DNA of 52,242 bases from positions 24,323-76,564 of the forward strand of contig JBNGIQ010009436.1 in the NCBI GenBank assembly GCA_049999765.1, written 5' to 3'. Position 1 is the stretch's first letter; the number at the start of each line of letters is the position of its first letter. Under the pieces are notes generated by a model, which searched no databases, had not been told where the DNA came from, and saw only the letters and a program-made list of their open reading frames with translations. This DNA is from Phaeoceros laevis. Lineage: Eukaryota > Anthocerotophyta > Anthocerotopsida > Notothyladales. Positions 21,308-32,481 of this stretch are shown in pieces. The position numbers were made by a program, and so were the translations under genes.

Positions 21308-22986
21308 GGCTCCTTTCTTGGTCACCCAAAGCAGGCAGCACCAGAGTACACGGGCCTTCAAAAACACGCAGAGCGGGCGCGGGGCAGGCGGGCGATGCTG
21401 CTCAGGACTAGTAGGCGGCCCTAACAAGAGCTCCCCGTTCCTTGATGAAGCAGAATGGCCGTGCCGAGAACGGGACCGAGGCTGCTAGTACCTACTCTCT
21501 GACCAGGGTTCGACTTCGACAGAACAAACTGCAGGCTTTAGGAGGTGGTGCCCCGGCGGATCCTGTTTCCATGTGCGCCGGCCGCCGGGACCGGCCACGT
21601 AGAGAGGCTGGCGTGGTAGCCTCCGATTCGCTGCCTACGACCATAGGCGCAGGCTATTGGCCGAAAACATGCTAACTCTCTCGACGATTGGGCACGCCTC
21701 GTCGTCTTGGTGGCCAAGTGGCCACGCTATTCTATGGTTTGAAGTAAAAAGCAAACTTGTTACTATGCGCAAGCATAACGTCTGAATTCTTCCCTGTCCT
21801 TGCTTGGAGGAAACTTCAAACCCGGCCCGATCCTGGACGTCAAGGTCCGTCACGTCAAGGCACATCTTCTGAAATAGTGACGCACTGTCTTTTAGGGATG
21901 TTCTACAGTATGGGCTCAGCTCAAGGCAGCACTTGTGCATGGCTTTCCCCGCAGGTCTTCCCTCCTGAATTCGAAGGCCGCCTTGCAATGGTGGGGGATA
22001 ACGACAACTCTGTGTTTTACGCTCTCCAGAGGACAGTCAACTTCGTCGAGCGGCAATGACTCACCCCAAAATGGGATACATTTTCTGCATCCAGTTGAGA
22101 TCAGAAAAGTCAGGGTTTCTCTGCCCAGTGAATGGTTGGCCTTCCAATTGCAGCCCCCCTCATCAGCGTCAATGAGTCCCTCAACTGTACATGGAGTTGC
22201 TTCAAATTAGAAAATCTTCGCGAGCCGTTGACATTTTTGCTGCTACCTCTGAGCGGATTTCTTGATTGCAGACAAACAAATTGAATGTGGAGGAAAAGCT
22301 GTGCCGTTGTCCCACATTGTCTGCGGCGCATGCAAAGTAACAGAAACACAATTTCAGATGAGACGGTATCACAAGTAGGGCGAAAGGTTCACCGATGGAA
22401 TTTTTCCTACAGCAGCCTGCCTGGAGCTAATCAAATCAACGCTCTGGGCAATCTGATGAAGAGCAAGTGTTATTGGAACCGCAAGAGCATAGTGACGCAA
22501 TCGAGTTCTTCGAATTCCACAAAGAAGAATCGTTCGGCATTCGGAGTCGGCCACGGTTCGCCGGCCAGATCTAACCATCAAAACGAAAGAGAGCAGCCAA
22601 GTCACAGCAAATGTACTGTCGAGACTCACTGAAGTAGGAAGGAAGCTTGGAGCTGGAATTGGCAAATACTAGCAACACTCAAATCCCATACTCAACGAAT
22701 CGTACCGGGAAAGGAAAAAAAAACACTTCCGGCCCCGCCGACACCCTAATGAGGTTCACGCCTCCACCGGCAAGTCGCCCGGCGCGGATTGGCTCAGTGT
22801 TAGCGCTCGGAAGAAGAGGATTGAATAGCAGCTACAAGCAAGATACGTAGCTCGTGGCGGGAATGTGGCGGTGGCATCTGTCCCTTGAGGTTGGGGTGGA
22901 TGAGTTACCCGGGGTCATCCTGGCAGTGAGGAATCTGCTGTCGGTGGACTACTAGTTCTTTGTTCCAATTGGCCAGTACTGGCACC
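21308..22986. other. Divergent intergenic region between calnexin and LDL1-like gene
   Basis: About 1.7 kb that must hold both promoters. Open frames at 21757-22059 and 22285-22632 resemble nothing known. The part near 22730-22830 is GC-rich and lies close to the LDL1-like start. Confidence 0.4.
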
Positions 22987-25651
22987 ATGGATGAGTCCAA
23001 GGCACGGGACAGCATTGAAGTCCCGGAAGCAGGGAAAGATGCGTCCACTTTCAATGGCATTACTGCTGCAGGGGATGCAGCGCCGCAAGGGGCTGCTGGA
23101 GCGAGTGCAAGCCCGTCGGGAAAATCTGCAGGTCAAACCAATGGAGCAGCTGGGGATGAGGCGGTCGGCAGCGCAGAGAAGAGGAAACGCAAGCGCAAGG
23201 AATTTTTCGGGGACGCTGATGACGTCCAGGGTAGGTACGGGAAGGGTATGCGGCGGCTGCGGCAGCAAGCGCGGCCGCAGACGTATGACGAGGCAGCTTT
23301 GGACTCCATGATAGATCAGCATATCGGGGATGGAGCAGTGTCGGGGAGGGGGCGGAAGAAGAAGCCCATGGATGCTGATAAGGAGGTCAATGTAGAGGCT
23401 ATGATTGCAGCTTCCATAGGTTTTCCTCGGGAGTCCCTCACCGAAGAAGAAATTGCAGCTGGAGTACTGCCCACGGTTGGCGGTCCTGATCAGAATCCTT
23501 ACATTGTGGTGAGGAACCATATCCTGGCCAAATGGAGGGAAAACGTGAGCATCTGGTTAGATGAAGCGACGGTCATGGAGTCCATCCGGAGTCAACACAG
23601 GGCTCTCGTATCCTCTGCTTACAAGTTTTTGTTGCAGTACGGGTACATCAATTATGGAGTTGCTCCAGCGATCAAGGCAGCCATACGCAAGGACCCCACA
23701 AAGGGGACTGTCATTATCATAGGGTCTGGCCTGGCAGGTCTGGCTGCTGCCAGGCAGCTACTGACCTTTGGACATCGGGTGGTTATTGTGGAGGGAAGGC
23801 AACGGCCCGGTGGTCGGGTCTACACCAAGAAAATGGAAGGAGATGGGTTCGCAGCTGCGGCTGATTTGGGGGGCAGTGTAATCACTGGTATTCATGGTAA
23901 CCCGCTTGCTGTCCTGGCTAGGCAGCTGTCGTATCCTCTGCATAAAATCAGGGAAAAGTGTCCCCTTTACCAGCCTAATGGAAAACCTGTAAGAGATGAG
24001 GTGGACCCGAAAGTGGAGACCCATTTCAACACCCTCCTGGACGATGCAAGCAAATGCAGGGAACAGATGCAGGATGACAAGTACAGCATTTCCTTGGGCA
24101 CAACCCTAGACACGCTGCGGGCGAAGTCGGGTGTAGCCGAAACTGAGGAAGAAAGACAGCTGTTTGATTGGCATCTTGCTAATTTAGAGTATGCCAATGC
24201 AGGTCTTCTCTCCAACTTGTCGCTGGCCTTCTGGGACCAGGATGACCCATACGAAATGGGAGGAGATCATTGTTTTCTTGCTGGTGGAAACGTGAGGCTA
24301 GTGGCAGCCTTGGCTGAAAATTTGCCAATTTTCTATGGTACAACTGTGCAGTCCATAAAGTACGGGGAAAGAGGGGTGCAGGTTGAGTGTGGTGATCAAG
24401 TCTTTGAAGGAGACATGGCGCTATGCACAGTCCCGCTCGGGGTCCTCAAAAAGGGTTCCATCAAGTTCCAGCCCGAACTGCCTCAAAGGAAGTTGGATGC
24501 TGTCAATAGACTAGGTTTTGGGCTTCTGAACAAGGTGGTGATGCTATTCCCTCGCATCTTTTGGGGCACAGACCTAGATACATTTGGACACTTGACTGAG
24601 CACCCGAATAGGAGGGGTGAGTTTTTCCTCTTCTACAGTTACGCTTCTGTGTCTGGTGGACCTCTACTCCTGGCACTTATTGCAGGGGAGGCTGCGATCA
24701 ACTTTGAGCGGATGGCTCCCTTGGATGCTGTTTCTCAAGTGTTGACCATTCTGAGAGGTACATGTTCACAGCTGAAACATGTCTTATGGCATTTTTCCAT
24801 TTCTTGAGTTTATGCTTTTGTTTTTTCATCCCATGTTTGCTTGGGCAAACAAGTCTAAATGTTTTTTGTGGCCAGGAATCTATGAACCCAACGGGATCAA
24901 GGTCCCAGATCCTATCCAGACTGTCTGCACTCGTTGGGGCGGGGATTCACTGTGTTACGGCTCTTACTCCAATGTTGCTGTGGGGGCATCTGGCGAAGAT
25001 TATGATATCATGGCTGAGAGTGTTGGGGATGGAAGGCTTTTCTTTGCTGGGGAGGCCACAAATCGCAGATATCCAGCTACCATGCATGGGGCATTTCTGA
25101 GTGGGCTTAGAGAGGCCGGCAAGATAGCTGCCCAAGCCGCAGCTCGGCTAGCCGGAGCTGCTGTCAAAACTGATCGTTCGAAGGATATTGTTTCCTGCAC
25201 TACCATTCTGGGAGATCTCTTTAAGGAGCCGGACCTAGAGTTTGGCAACTTCACAGTAATATTTGATCCTCGGACGGAGGAGCCCCAGTCTTCTGTGCTC
25301 CTGAGAGTTGTCTTCGACCCCAGGAAAAGAGAAACTGGGTCTTTTGCAAATGAATCAGTTAAGGTTGATCTTGTGAATGATCAAGCACTGAAGTTGTATT
25401 CTGTAATAAGCAGGGATCAAGCATTGCAGTTGATGGCTATAGGGGGTGGAGACAAAGAAAAATTCCGTTATCTCCTTCAAAGCTTCAGAGCTAAACTAGT
25501 AGGGCGAAAGGGACTTGGAGCTCATGGAGAGGCTCTTGTAGCTGCAGCAAGATGGGTGCGGGCATCAAATAAATCAGCTACCCTATCGGGTGCTGTGAAG
25601 ATGCCCAAGCCGAGTCCGAACAAGACATCACCGCCATTTGGCCAAGTGTAG
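22987..25651 (+). CDS. LDL1: LSD1-type histone demethylase, LDL1-like (SWIRM + amine oxidase)
   Basis: Two exons, 22987..24757 and 24876..25651; 848 aa. Start is ATG 22987 (ACCATGGATG). Residues 1-75 are low-complexity; KRKRKRK near 72-78 is a likely nuclear signal. The SWIRM domain (about 135-225) includes [19 protein letters not shown] and [13 protein letters not shown]. The flavin fold begins at [18 protein letters not shown] with the dinucleotide-binding GxGxxG, then [14 protein letters not shown]. The active-site Lys of LSD1 corresponds to the K in [14 protein letters not shown]. The exon 2 end of the FAD domain is [20 protein letters not shown], and a plant-specific C-terminal region includes [12 protein letters not shown]. 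The animal CoREST-binding tower is absent, as in all plant members. These enzymes remove mono- and dimethyl marks from H3K4. LDL1, LDL2 and FLD are close, so the exact orthology is less certain than the family. Confidence 0.95.
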
Positions 25652-26673
25652 ATCACTCCATAACCGTGCTGCCATGAGGACGCGGAAATGGAATCTCACT
25701 AACACCGAACATTCTTTTGCAGCCTGGTACGTCCGCTGCCATTTATTGTCTCTACTCGCTGTTCTTGACACCGATGTATATAAAATTAATTATACCACTA
25801 AACAAATGATGTTTGCGGCATCCACTGGGATCAGCGTTCGAAGTTCGAACCCCTCTCGAGTCTCGACACGAGTACAATAACTATCAGTATGCCCGATGGT
25901 GACGTTAGTTTCAGAGCTTCTCTAGAGTTATGGACTTCGAATAATTGAGTTTCTATTTTACAGCTGGTTCAGCTTTCAGGCCCAAAAACCGCGACTAAAG
26001 AAAACCTCTGCCATAGTCCCCTCTGCCCTACCTGAACTCCTCCCCGGCGCTGGCATTTCTCAAAAGTGTATACATTCTAGTTCATAAATTGCAGACTGTG
26101 AGCTGAAAGGCCACAAACCTGCTCAGTTCCATACTGCAAACTGTCCACAGAGAGACTAGGGTACCTTTCAAACCATTATCTCATTATTTGGCCCTGCTGT
26201 CGAATCGTCACACTTGTCCTCCTGTGTCAGCTATCACAATTGAGTCAGCAATATCACCTAGCAATGTTGAGGTACTTCAGACAACATAGTGCAGCAGATG
26301 CAACCATGACCCGCACAAAGAAAGAAAGACAAAGGACCTACCTCCACCTACTTGCCGCACATACACAAAGAAAGAAAGACAAAGGACCTACCTCCACCTA
26401 CTTGCCGCACATACCTGTGCAGATACGATGGAGCTATGTTTGGAGCTCACTGGTGGGCACTAACTTTGACAGCCAACACTGTGGGATGCCGAAGGTCCGA
26501 AGTTACAAATGATCAGCTGCCTCTGCATTGATAGCATATCCTGCAAAAGAAGTTGGTTCCTCTTCCCAGATATTTTGCACACAGATGCCTAGCAGACGTA
26601 CCTGCTCTTTCCTGTCCAGATATTTTGAGTGTCATGCATGACCTTGGACCACGTCAATGTCATTGTGTATGTA
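25652..26673. other. Convergent intergenic region
   Basis: Holds the 3' ends of the LDL1-like and P-class PPR genes. Apart from the tandem repeat at 26314-26413 nothing was recognised. Confidence 0.45.
26314..26413 (+). repeat. Perfect tandem duplication, 50 bp x 2
   Basis: Units 26314-26363 and 26364-26413 appear identical; each begins CACAAAGAAAGAAAGACAAA and ends CTTGCCGCACATA. A perfect copy implies a very recent duplication or slippage. Confidence 0.93.
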
Positions 26674-28471
26674 TCAAATGACCCGTTTAGAGTCTTTCTT
26701 AGAGTCTTTCCGTTTCCCCTTGAGGTATTGCAAGTAGAGGCTCACAAGGTCTGCATAACAGAGATCCTTGGCCTTTTCCTTTGGCACGTGTGCTAATAGC
26801 TCCTCACAGAATAAATGAAACTCGCCCTTGCCGAATGCTTCTAAAACAAATGACTCGGTCCTCACCTCCGGACGTAAATGTAAATACTTCGCTTCCTGCA
26901 GAGCAGCGGCGAGTTTTGCTTCCAATCTCCCACCCAAGTATGCGCCCAATATTGCATCGAAGGTGATCAAGTCAGGCTTAAATCCCTTGGACAGCATATG
27001 ATTCACGGTAATATGAAGGTCCCAGTACATGTGCATGTTCGAAAAAGCTCGTGCACGGATGTTGAATGTTGTTAAATCAGGACGGAACCCAGCATTTATC
27101 ATGTTTGAGAACTCCTTCTCGAGATTTTTCATAGAGAAGTTGGCTGCAAATGATAGTAGAAGAAGATTCCACAGCAGGTTCTTCACATTGTTTCGCTTCA
27201 GACCTGCATTTTTCACAAAATTGCCAAGCTGGAAAAAGTAGCATTTTTGGATGTATGCAAGAGCCATGGCCCTGATGGTCTGTTCGGAAACACTCAGTCT
27301 CTCGTTCCTCAAAAACGCATACCCTGCCTCCATATCTTTGATCGAACCAGAAACTGCATATGCCTGGATCATCTGGTTCACACAAGGTGCATCGCTACCC
27401 CATCCATCGGCAGCCATATCCTTGTAGATCTTTCCCATTCTGTTCGTGAGACCGCTCCTAGCATATGCTTGGATAACGATGCTGTAGGTGGCCTGATCAG
27501 GGACACAACCGACAGTCTTCATGTTGTTGTACGTTCTGGCCATCTCGTCTAACATACTTTTCCTACCATAAGCATCAATTAGGCACGAATACGTGACATG
27601 ATCGGGTTTGACACCAGTCTCCACCATAGCAGACACGATTCTCTCAGCTTCCAAGAAGTTGCCCGAGTCTGCATACGCATTCACAAGACAAGTGTAGGAA
27701 TGGACATTGTGCGCCATGCCTGTGCTCGTCATCTCATCGAATAATTCCTGCGCTTTATCAGCCCTCTTTGCTTTAGCTGCGATGCTCATGAGCCTGCAAT
27801 AGTTCCTTTCATCTGGGCTGTAACCTTCCTGTTGTTGGTACCACTCCAGCACCTGAGACAATTAGAGGTGAAAATTAGCTGCATGTCCAGCTGCCTTCCA
27901 TTTCGTTCTTTTCGACTCTGAAAGTTCTTTTGCAGGGAAGCATGGGTACCTTGAAAGCCTCATCAAAGCGACTGTTGAAAAACAGAACGTCAAGCACATG
28001 CCAGACACCTGCAGCCTGACAGTTTGTAATTCCCTGCAGAATTTCAACTGGATCATTTCCATCCTTTAACTTCTCTGTGACTACTGCCCAGTCAGGGATG
28101 TACGGGGCTGGCAGATGGTCAGTGTATAGCAGCTCTTCAGGCTCACATTGTGCTTGATATCGTTTTTCCCAAAAGTCATCACTGTCTGCTACCAGGTCTG
28201 ACATAACGCTTATGCCACCTTCGTCATGATCAGGTCCTGCGAAAGGCAACGACGAACTACTCCTCACACGGAATTCCGCAGGTCCAACCGGCTCCCTCAA
28301 TGAGACAGGGTACTTGGAAGCAAACCAATGCCTAGTCGCATAGAGGTGAAATCGGCATGCGACGGTTGCTGCAGGCCAATTGACAATTTCCCACTGCTGC
28401 CTTCGAAACACCCTGCACACCTGCCGTACCTCCACACTGAGGTGTGAAGCAGTCCCAGGCAGTAGCTCCAT
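26674..28471 (-). CDS. P-class PPR protein, probably organellar
   Basis: Two exons, 28471..27950 and 27852..26674; 566 aa. The start ATG at 28471 is a true ATG. Exon 1 encodes an N-terminal region with Arg/Ser-rich stretches compatible with a plastid or mitochondrial transit peptide and the conserved-looking segment DFWEKRYQAQCEPEELLYTD. Exon 2 encodes about eight 35-residue P-type repeats, for example ELFDEMTSTGMAHNVHSYTC and VTYSCLIDAYGRKSMLDEMA, then degenerate repeats and a Lys/Ser/Asp-rich end (KGKRKDSKKDSKRVI). No E, DYW or SMR domain is present, so it is a P-class protein, typically acting in organelle RNA stabilisation, splicing or translation. I do not recognise the specific orthologue. 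It shares an 82-nt intergenic region with RRP4. Confidence 0.92.
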
Positions 28472-28553
28472 CCTGGGTCCAAACCACCATGCTGTGGGAG
28501 ACGTTAAATTTCCACCAGGAGGGTTTAGGGCTTAGGAGAGGAGGGGCGAAGAA
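28472..28553. promoter_or_regulatory. Compact bidirectional start region, PPR / RRP4
   Basis: Only 82 nt separate the ATG of the P-class PPR gene (28471, minus) from the ATG of RRP4 (28554, plus). Both promoters and leaders must overlap the neighbouring gene or each other. No TATA box is visible. Confidence 0.7.
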
Positions 28554-30069
28554 ATGAGAGGTGTCACGCAGCTGCAGCTGAGTGAAGGCCAGCAAAAGCG
28601 CCTCGCCAGAGCGAAAGAAGGATTCAAGGATGCGCGGGGAAACGTCCACACCTCTGCTTTCGTGAATATTGGGGACACCATCGCCGTTGATCACGAGGCT
28701 GGCTTTCTGAGGTAACAGGTTGCCACCTGCAAGCTCTAAATTTCCAGACAAAATTCTTAATGAGGTGGCTTGTGGCTCGGCAGGGGTCACGGGACACAAC
28801 TGGTCAATGGCGAGCTCTTGGCTACAGTCTGTGGAGTCGTTGAACGAGTTAACAAGCTCGTCTCTGTACGACCTTTGAGAGCAAAGTACGCATCTTTACC
28901 GTCAATTTGTTCTTTGAGTTCTGCCTCTAGTGCCTCAGAAGTGGTTGATGAGACAGGGAATTCTATGTTACGCTCGTCTTGGAGTTGCTTAGGCAGGGCC
29001 AAAAAGGTATTGAAATGCAATCCTACTCTGCGCAGATACAATGCAGAAACTGGTGATGTCGTTGTAGGTCGAGTAACTGAGGTGAGAGTGCAATTGGAGG
29101 TTGCGCCTCTGGGATAAGTAGCCGTCTTTGGATTTGAAAGTAGACTGACAGTTCTCATTCAGAGGGTCTGGAAGTTTGTCACGAGGTTTGTTGGACTCTG
29201 GCAGGTTGCTCCCAAGAGGTGGAAGGTGGATGTCAACTCCAGGCAAGATGCAATGCTCATGTTGTCCGCTGTCAACTTACCTGGTGGCATTCAGGTAGAC
29301 TGAAGCTAGCCGAAAGTGTCACAGAGCACGTATGGTAATATGAAGCTAATCATTGGGGTTTCATCTTTCAGAGGAGGCGAACAAATGTGGACGAATTGAA
29401 CATGCGATCGTTTTTTGAAGAGAAGGACCTTATTAGTGTAAGTTACTTGGATGCAAAGACGTACTATCCAACTGATTTCCGAGTTGCCTGATGATTGTGT
29501 GTCTTCGTGTTTGCCAGGCTGAAGTGCAAAGCGTAAATCAAGAGGGGGCAATTCACCTACATACTCGAAGCTTAAAATATGGCAAGGTTGGTTGCTCTTA
29601 ATTGCCTGTCTCCTCCATATATGCTTGTAGCCAGACACCCAGGGGTAACACAAGAGTTGCCTTGCAGCTTGAGAATGGGCAGCTCGTAAGTGTAGCTCCG
29701 TATCTGATAAAGCGCTTGAGACAGCACTTCCATCAGTTGAAGGAGTATGGTCTGGAAATGATAATCGGTTGCAACGGTAACATCTGGATTTCAGTTCCTT
29801 CTGTTGCACCGAAGGTTGACAAGGTAACAGGTTTAAGTGAAGAGAAACAGACAAAGGACGTACCCAAAGAACTGCGAGAGAAGATTTGTAGGCTTGCAAA
29901 TGCTATACGAGTGTTAAGCACTCTAGGCCTCTATATACACCCTGAATCCATCTTGGACACATATGAAGCGAGCCTGAAGTGGAATGTGGAAAGCAAGGAC
30001 ATGCTAGCTGCTGAGTTCCTTGTAAAGATAGCTGAAAGGGAAGTAGAGAGAAGACACAAGAGCATTTAG
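28554..30069 (+). CDS. RRP4: Exosome complex subunit RRP4
   Basis: Seven exons: 28554..28711, 28784..28885, 29036..29081, 29204..29293, 29372..29437, 29518..29586, 29668..30069; all in phase, 310 aa (Arabidopsis RRP4 is about 320). The N-terminal domain has the RRP4 signature GFLRGHGTQLVNGELLATVC. The S1 domain follows (ETGDVVVGRVTE, VAPKRWKVDVNSRQDAMLML) and then the KH-type domain (IIGCNGNIWISV in place of GxNG). RRP4 is one of the three S1/KH cap proteins of the nine-subunit RNA exosome, which degrades and processes RNA in nucleus and cytoplasm. Its stop (30069) lies 48 nt from the stop of the convergent CBS-domain gene. Confidence 0.96.
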
Positions 30070-30117
30070 GCTTCAATCAAACTTCACAAGATGTTGATAA
30101 GCAGAACGCCATTTACA

Positions 30118-32368
30118 TCAATTTGCAGTAATAAGGTTACCAGATTCTACAGAGGTCCCTGTCTGCTGCAGAGCGCTCTCGAAAAAACCTGCCCATTGAT
30201 TAGGGGCCTCGGCTAGAGGAGGCGAAAATTGAGAGATGATATCCCGCAAGGTAACCACTCCCGTCACTTGCCTCTCCTCGTCTACCAAGTAGCCTCTTTC
30301 GCTTCTGGAGTTTATGAGAGTCTCCATAGCATCCTTTAAAGTGTCTTCAGCCTTGAATATCACAGGCTCTGCCATCTTGGGTACGGAAAGGGAAGCGACA
30401 CTGAGTGTGGCTGCTGATATGGCTGTTCCTAATTGATCCTCCACAGCATCAAATCGCTGTGATGACTGATCCGCCTTCAATTCATCAACATTATCTTCAT
30501 TCACCTTATCTGCATCGGCCTTCATGAAGTCTTCAACAGTCATAGAACTGCATGCAGGCATTGGGTACATGAGGACGCTATGCAATTGGTCGACCAGCAT
30601 TGCTCTTCACAAACTGACGGCATTGCAAACATCGTGTCATTACCGTCGTCTGTTGAACAGGTCGGGCATGTCTAACAGCAAACGCACATCTGTGCTTCTC
30701 ACACTTCCCATGATTTGATTGGTTTTACGGTTAATGACAGGCACACTGTTGATGTAGTGTTTCCACATGCACTCCAGGGCGGCAGACACTTTGTCGTCAC
30801 CATATACGAAGATGATCTGTCCTGCGTTCCGGTCCACTTCGAATCTACAGACGAACCATGTCCTTAACCAACAAAAATGCGGAAGGGGGCAAAGATCCTA
30901 AAATTTACCGCACAACAGCTTCTACGGAATTTGTCAGTATTGGCATGGCAGTCTGTTGACCAAGCCAAACCAACAGGATTTCCATCCTTCCACCCATACA
31001 TACCTGTAAGAATTCAGTGGCTTTTCTGCAATATCATCAAACCAGCTCAACCCCGCCAGTCGTAGAAGCAGTTGAACAGCCGCCGCCTGAGTCGGACTAG
31101 CAATGTAAGCGATTGGCTACTGGAGTAAAAGCACCAAGTAGAAGGCACTAAAATGAGAAGGGCAGTAGACCTGTGTGATGAATGCTGTGACCTTTGAATC
31201 ATTTTCTTCCAAAAGTGGGATAGCTTTCAATCGATGCTTGGAAAGAAGCAGAAGAAGGTGTAGCAAGGTATCCTCTGGACGAACAGGAAGAAAGCCACCC
31301 CAACGGAATGACCTTGCCAGCACCTCAACCTGCTTACCAATAATCAACCCTGTCACTTTTCGTTAATGCTTCCAGTATGCCACCAGTAGGCATCCTGGAA
31401 TTTCTAGATGTAATAAAAACGACTGCAGATCTAAGAGACAGACAAGCAGTCACCTTAGCATCGCGGACTTTGTCCAACTTGTTCAAGAGGCCAAAAAAGC
31501 CTTGCTTTTGAAACTCCTCTACTTCCTGCTCGCGATTTTCTTTGCCCTGTGGGACTTCCTTTCTGCCGGATTTCAATCCTAGCGCCTTGAGTATTCCCTT
31601 GGTCTCTTCTTGATCCCCTTTACCATCAGACTCTGCCAGTAGGCTATTGGTGTTCGCTTGAATAGTTTGGTTGGCTAGCTGTTGTAAATCTGCATGGTCG
31701 GAACTGGGAGCAGCTGCACTAGCGTCCTGCTCCTCTGCTTTCACCACCAGGCCTGCTACCTGTGCTGTCGACTCCTCCACGTCAAATTCCTGTTACACTG
31801 CCCTTCTCAACAACTTGGTGCGGCAGAAGACCAGACGCGAATCCGCATGGGTGGACAGCAGCAACATTCACTTGTGGTGAAAATCAGGGGCCCAGTCAGA
31901 AGTTGCACCTGAAGAGCCCACATCACCATTCCCGCGAAGTCCACCAAGCCAACATATCGATCTGCCAGGGGCACAGTCGCCGGCTGGGATGCATCTCTCA
32001 CAGGAGCTCCCATCACATTCTCCTTATACAAAAGCGTGATGCAATCTCCCATGCTGTCGACAGAGCTGATCTCCACAACTGCACGCAGCGTGCTAAGGTC
32101 AGGATTACAACCCAGCAACACGTGAACAATCTTCCTGAACAAAAATGCCGCAAGAGTGACACAAACCTCCCTCATTCCGGATGCCGGGGACAGAGTGGAG
32201 TGGTATACGGTCGAAGAAAATCTTGAGAGCCTCCGTTGGTTGCACAACGTTGCTGCACTCATCGAGATCCTTGCTAGTATGCTCCAGGTTCTGCATCACA
32301 CTTTCTTTCTTCTCTTCCAGGCCCCTCTCCGTGTCGGACACGATGCGATGTAGAATCTTAACGTCCAT
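30118..32368 (-). CDS. CBS-domain protein (SNF4-like, At1g69800 type)
   Basis: Seven exons read leftwards: 32368..32167, 32078..31909, 31789..31454, 31329..31171, 31086..31004, 30844..30644, 30547..30118; 526 aa. ATG 32368 is the first ATG of the frame. Four CBS motifs can be followed: EISSVDSMGDCITLLYKENV to RYVGLVDFAGMVMWAL; FLPVRPEDTLLHLLLLLSKH with AIPLLEEND; IIFVYGDDKVSAALECMWKH with SVPVINRKTNQIMGSVRSTD; and PVIFKAEDTLKDAMETLI with RQVTGVVTLRDIISQFSPP. The end GFFESALQQTG is typical of the plant group that includes At1g69800. CBS pairs bind adenosine nucleotides; the exact role in plants is poorly known. A linker rich in Glu/Lys/Gln is encoded by exon 3. Three 28-bp repeats lie just upstream of the start. 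Confidence 0.93.
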
Positions 32369-32397
32369 TTCGTCAAATGTTTGCCGAAGATGCCAAT

Positions 32398-32481
32398 TCA
32401 CTGGCAAGGCTTTGAAGCAGCCCACTCACTGGCAAGGCTTTGACACAGCCCACTTACTGGCAAGGCTTTGAAACAGCCCAC
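32398..32481 (-). repeat. Three tandem 28-bp repeats before the CBS gene start
   Basis: Units at 32398-32425, 32426-32453 and 32454-32481, sharing ACTGGCAAGGCTTTGA and CAGCCCAC with only one to three differences each. They begin 30 nt upstream of the ATG, so they lie in the leader or promoter of the CBS gene. No spacers separate them, so this is not a CRISPR array. Confidence 0.93.

Noticed and set aside
25825-25880. tRNA-like B-box (GTTCGAAC sequence near 25840)
   Set aside because: No matching acceptor, D or anticodon arms could be folded around it.
32398-32481. CRISPR-like array
   Set aside because: The 28-bp repeats touch each other with no spacers, and the genome is a plant nucleus.
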